Shown here: piece by piece, positions 13,067-15,009 of the stretch
Numbering within the stretch: the stretch's first letter is position 1
Layout of the letters: every line of letters begins with the position of its first letter
DNA from: Acidimicrobiia bacterium
GTDB taxonomy: Bacteria; Actinomycetota; Acidimicrobiia; Spongiisociales; SHLN01
Reading direction: 5' to 3'
NCBI GenBank assembly: GCA_013043085.1
Contig: JABDOU010000256.1
Coordinates: 1-15,009, forward strand
Length of the DNA stretch: 15,009 bases
Translations under genes and position numbers: made by a program
The notes under the pieces: model-generated
Seen by the model: only the letters and a program-made list of their open reading frames with translations
Database searches by the model: none
Told to the model about the DNA's origin: nothing

Positions 13067-13596
13067 CGTGGCTCAATCCATTCCGGGTTACGGACACCCG
13101 CTCCATCCGCGACCACCACACATGGTTGTGTGCAGTTGAGCGGCTCGACGAAAGGAGCCACGGACTCGCCCACCGGATTGTCGTGACCGATACGGCTATC
13201 TGCGTAGTGAGCGTGGAGGCATTTAACGCCATCGCCAGCCGTCCCCGCGATGCCGCCGGACGGACGAGGTTCGGTTGCGTTGTCGATGAGGCTGTCGCGC
13301 TCGGTCGCATAGCGGTCGTGCGCCTGCTCCATCCGCTCTTGCCAGTCCGGTCGATCCTTCAGATATCGGTCCATGGCCGATACGCCGCCTGCCGATTCGA
13401 GCCGGTCGATCCTCAGCCGAGAAAGGGGGCAGGTCAGCCACCAGCGCGTGGGAAACGGGGTGCCGTCGTCGAGAATCGGAGGTACGCCGACGACGACGGG
13501 CAGATCAAGATGACATCTGGACACCACCTCGACCGAACTGCGAAGCTCACGATCAAGCTGCGCTGCTACGACGCTGTCATCGTCCTTCGACGACAT
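13063..13596 (-). CDS. DUF501 family protein
   Basis: A 177-residue cytoplasmic protein of the conserved DUF501 family, common in Actinobacteria; its biochemical role is not established. Typical blocks are visible: RCHLDLPVVVGVPPILDDG (27-45), PTRWWLTCP (49-57) and, in the middle, AGTAGDGVKCLHAHYA followed by the DNPVG block (117-143). Five cysteines and several histidines (C28, C56, C126, H128, H130, C155, C159) leave room for a metal site or redox chemistry, but this is only suggestive. It starts at ATG 13596, 20 bases inside the ftsB-like gene, and its stop overlaps the ppx start, so the three genes are translationally linked. Confidence 0.9.
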   Translation of the reverse strand: MSSKDDDSVVAAQLDRELRSSVEVVSRCHLDLPVVVGVPPILDDGTPFPTRWWLTCPLSRLRIDRLESAGGVSAMDRYLKDRPDWQERMEQAHDRYATERDSLIDNATEPRPSGGIAGTAGDGVKCLHAHYADSRIGHDNPVGESVAPFVEPLNCTQPCVVVADGAGVRNPEWIEPR

Positions 13597-13963
13597 CTTG
13601 GCCCGTGAAGAAGTCGATGACGTTTGTGAAGATGTTGGGCTCAGCCGGAGGCACGATCAGTTCAGGATCCGATCTTTCGGCCGGACTCAGGCCTTCGGTA
13701 TCAACGGCATAGATGCGATCGCCCGGACGCACCAGACCAAAATGCTCTCTGGCGATTCTCTCGACCCCTGCATCGCTTTGCAGCTCGGCGGCCCGATCGG
13801 CCAGTACCCGATTCTCCTCCTCGAGCGCAGCGAGTTCGGCCCGAACGTCATCGACCTGAAGCTTCTGTGCGGCGATCTGGCGCATGGGCGTGAGGCCTAC
13901 GGCTACGACGGCGACGATGAAGATGGCGAGCATCAGCCACCAGCGTTTACCCACGAAGCGCAT
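13577..13963 (-). CDS. FtsB/DivIC-family septum formation initiator
   Basis: A 128-residue bitopic membrane protein. The short cytoplasmic MRFVGKRWW is followed by a single helix at about 8-26, a coiled coil at about 33-64 (VDDVRAELAALEEENRVLAD) and the family motif ARE.FGLVRPGDRIY (71-85). An extended acidic and Pro-rich tail follows. FtsB/DivIC proteins pair with FtsL and FtsQ at the divisome. ATG 13963 is chosen because GGAGG lies 5 bases upstream; both are inside the end of eno (17-base overlap). An in-frame GTG at 13981 would add MCTEGG but has poorer support. In actinobacteria this gene regularly follows eno. Confidence 0.92.
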   Translation of the reverse strand: MRFVGKRWWLMLAIFIVAVVAVGLTPMRQIAAQKLQVDDVRAELAALEEENRVLADRAAELQSDAGVERIAREHFGLVRPGDRIYAVDTEGLSPAERSDPELIVPPAEPNIFTNVIDFFTGQDVVEGR

Positions 13964-15009
13964 CCCACCCTCCGTACACACCGCGGTTGCCGAGCTCTTC
14001 CTCGATTCGGATCAACTGGTTGTACTTGGCCGTTCGCTCTCCTCGCGCCGGGGCACCGGTCTTGATCTGGCCTGCGTTGGTGGCAACCGCCAGATGAGCG
14101 ATAAATGAGTCCTCGGTTTCCCCGGACCGGTGACTCACCACGGTCGTGTAGCCAGATGTCTCTGCCAGATCCATCGTTTGCAGTGTTTCGCTCAGCGATC
14201 CGATTTGATTGACTTTGATCAAGATCGAGTTGGCGACCCCTTCGTCGACACCCCGCTGCAGGATTGCTCTGTTCGTTACAAATAGGTCGTCACCGACGAG
14301 CTGGATCGACGATGACAAACGATCCGTGAGTTCCTTCCAGCCTGCCCAATCTGCCTCTCCCAACCCGTCCTCGATGGACACCATGGGAAAGTCCCCGGTG
14401 AGTTCGGCCAGATAGTCGACCATCTCCGAGGATGAGAGAGAACGACTCTCGCCTGCCAACTCGTAGTTGTCGCCGCTGATCATCTCCGAGGCTGCAACAT
14501 CGAGCGCAAAGCCGATCTGATCGCCAGGTATATAGCCGGCCGTCTCGGTCGCCTCCATGAGCAGCTCGAGAGCTTCCCGATTGCTTGAAAGGTCAGGGGC
14601 GAATCCGCCTTCATCCCCCAAAGCAGTGGACATAGAGCGCGACGAAATTGCCTTCTTCAGAGTGTGATAAATCTCGACGCCGGCTCTGAGAGCTTCGCTG
14701 AAGGAATCAAATCCACCGGGCACGACCATGAATTCCTGAATGTCTACGGAGTTATCGGCGTGCTCACCCCCGTTGAGAACGTTGAGCATCGGAACCGGCA
14801 AGGTAGCGGCATCATCGCCCCCCAGATACCGGTAGAGAGACTGATCGGTGGCACCGGCGGCTGCTCTGGCAACGGCCATCGAAACCCCGAGGATCGCATT
14901 GGCGCCGAGCTCGTCCTTGTTGTCGGTGCCGTCCAGATCGATCATCACCTGATCGACTGTCGTCTGGTCGGAAGCATCCAATCCCAAGAGTGCTTCGGAA
15001 ATACGGTCG
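13947..15009 (-). CDS. eno: Enolase (5' end outside the window)
   Basis: The C-terminal 353 or so residues of phosphopyruvate hydratase; about 70-80 N-terminal residues lie beyond the window edge, and the frame is open to base 15008. Signature blocks are intact: GANAILGVSMAVARA, NGGEHADNSVDIQEFM, the catalytic Glu in GDEGGFAP, the Mg ligands in FALDVAASE, SIEDGL and GDDLFVTN, catalytic Lys in ILIKVNQIGSLSET, and SHRSGETED with GQIKTGAPARGERTAKYNQL. The enzyme interconverts 2-phosphoglycerate and phosphoenolpyruvate in glycolysis. It ends in TAA within the start region of the ftsB-like gene and is probably the first gene of the cluster inside this window. Confidence 0.98.
   Translation of the reverse strand, partial: DRISEALLGLDASDQTTVDQVMIDLDGTDNKDELGANAILGVSMAVARAAAGATDQSLYRYLGGDDAATLPVPMLNVLNGGEHADNSVDIQEFMVVPGGFDSFSEALRAGVEIYHTLKKAISSRSMSTALGDEGGFAPDLSSNREALELLMEATETAGYIPGDQIGFALDVAASEMISGDNYELAGESRSLSSSEMVDYLAELTGDFPMVSIEDGLGEADWAGWKELTDRLSSSIQLVGDDLFVTNRAILQRGVDEGVANSILIKVNQIGSLSETLQTMDLAETSGYTTVVSHRSGETEDSFIAHLAVATNAGQIKTGAPARGERTAKYNQLIRIEEELGNRGVYGGWDALRG

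Noticed and set aside
12459..13139. 226-codon plus-strand frame opposite ppx
   Set aside because: Ala/Ser/Arg/Thr-rich shadow of the phosphatase; the minus-strand gene has all family motifs.

Overview
The window is GC-rich chromosomal DNA, densely packed on both strands, with GTG starts, 4-base start/stop overlaps and several candidate leaderless starts. The order eno, ftsB-like, DUF501, ppx-like matches Mycobacterium tuberculosis Rv1023-Rv1026, so this is most likely an actinobacterium (Actinomycetota). I cannot place it further; a deep-branching environmental lineage is only a guess. I see no phage, insertion sequence, CRISPR array or rRNA.

Layout. 1-385: a small two-helix membrane protein and a hairpin terminator. 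386-1936 (-): a secreted M28-family metallopeptidase with a PA domain. 2147-4348 (+): a small Trp-rich membrane protein, an OmpR-type response regulator (RR1) and a histidine kinase (HK1) with almost no extracellular loop. 4398-5537 (+): an acyl-CoA dehydrogenase with a strong intrinsic terminator at its stop codon. 5751-7770 (+): a second two-component system (RR2-HK2). 7750-9790 (-), tail to tail with it: an ABC-2 exporter operon (ATPase, permease, membrane-anchored Ig-like exoprotein). 9843-10910 (-): tRNA-Leu(UAA) followed after one nucleotide by a YhdH/AcuI-type oxidoreductase. 10957-12198 (+): a six-helix class III adenylate cyclase, divergent from the tRNA. 12176-15009 (-): enolase (partial), FtsB/DivIC-like protein, DUF501 protein and exopolyphosphatase in one overlapping cluster.

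The most interesting signal is regulatory. The RR2 gene and the ABC operon lie about 4 kb apart, point toward each other, and have promoters with the same geometry. Each has three TCAG half-sites spaced exactly 11 bp apart, then 10 bp to a -10-like hexamer, then 6 bp to the start codon. The second and third half-sites read GTTCAG and GGTCAG in both. A related pair with a correctly placed TATGGT lies on the minus strand at 5619-5660. This suggests that RR2 activates its own operon and the facing exporter, making the 5.6-9.8 kb region a self-contained sensor/exporter regulon.

A second point is the tRNA-Leu gene, whose 3' processing would create a nearly leaderless mRNA for the oxidoreductase. 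A third is a symmetric divergent promoter between the tRNA and the cyclase, in which each TAACTT is one arm of a 7-bp inverted repeat.
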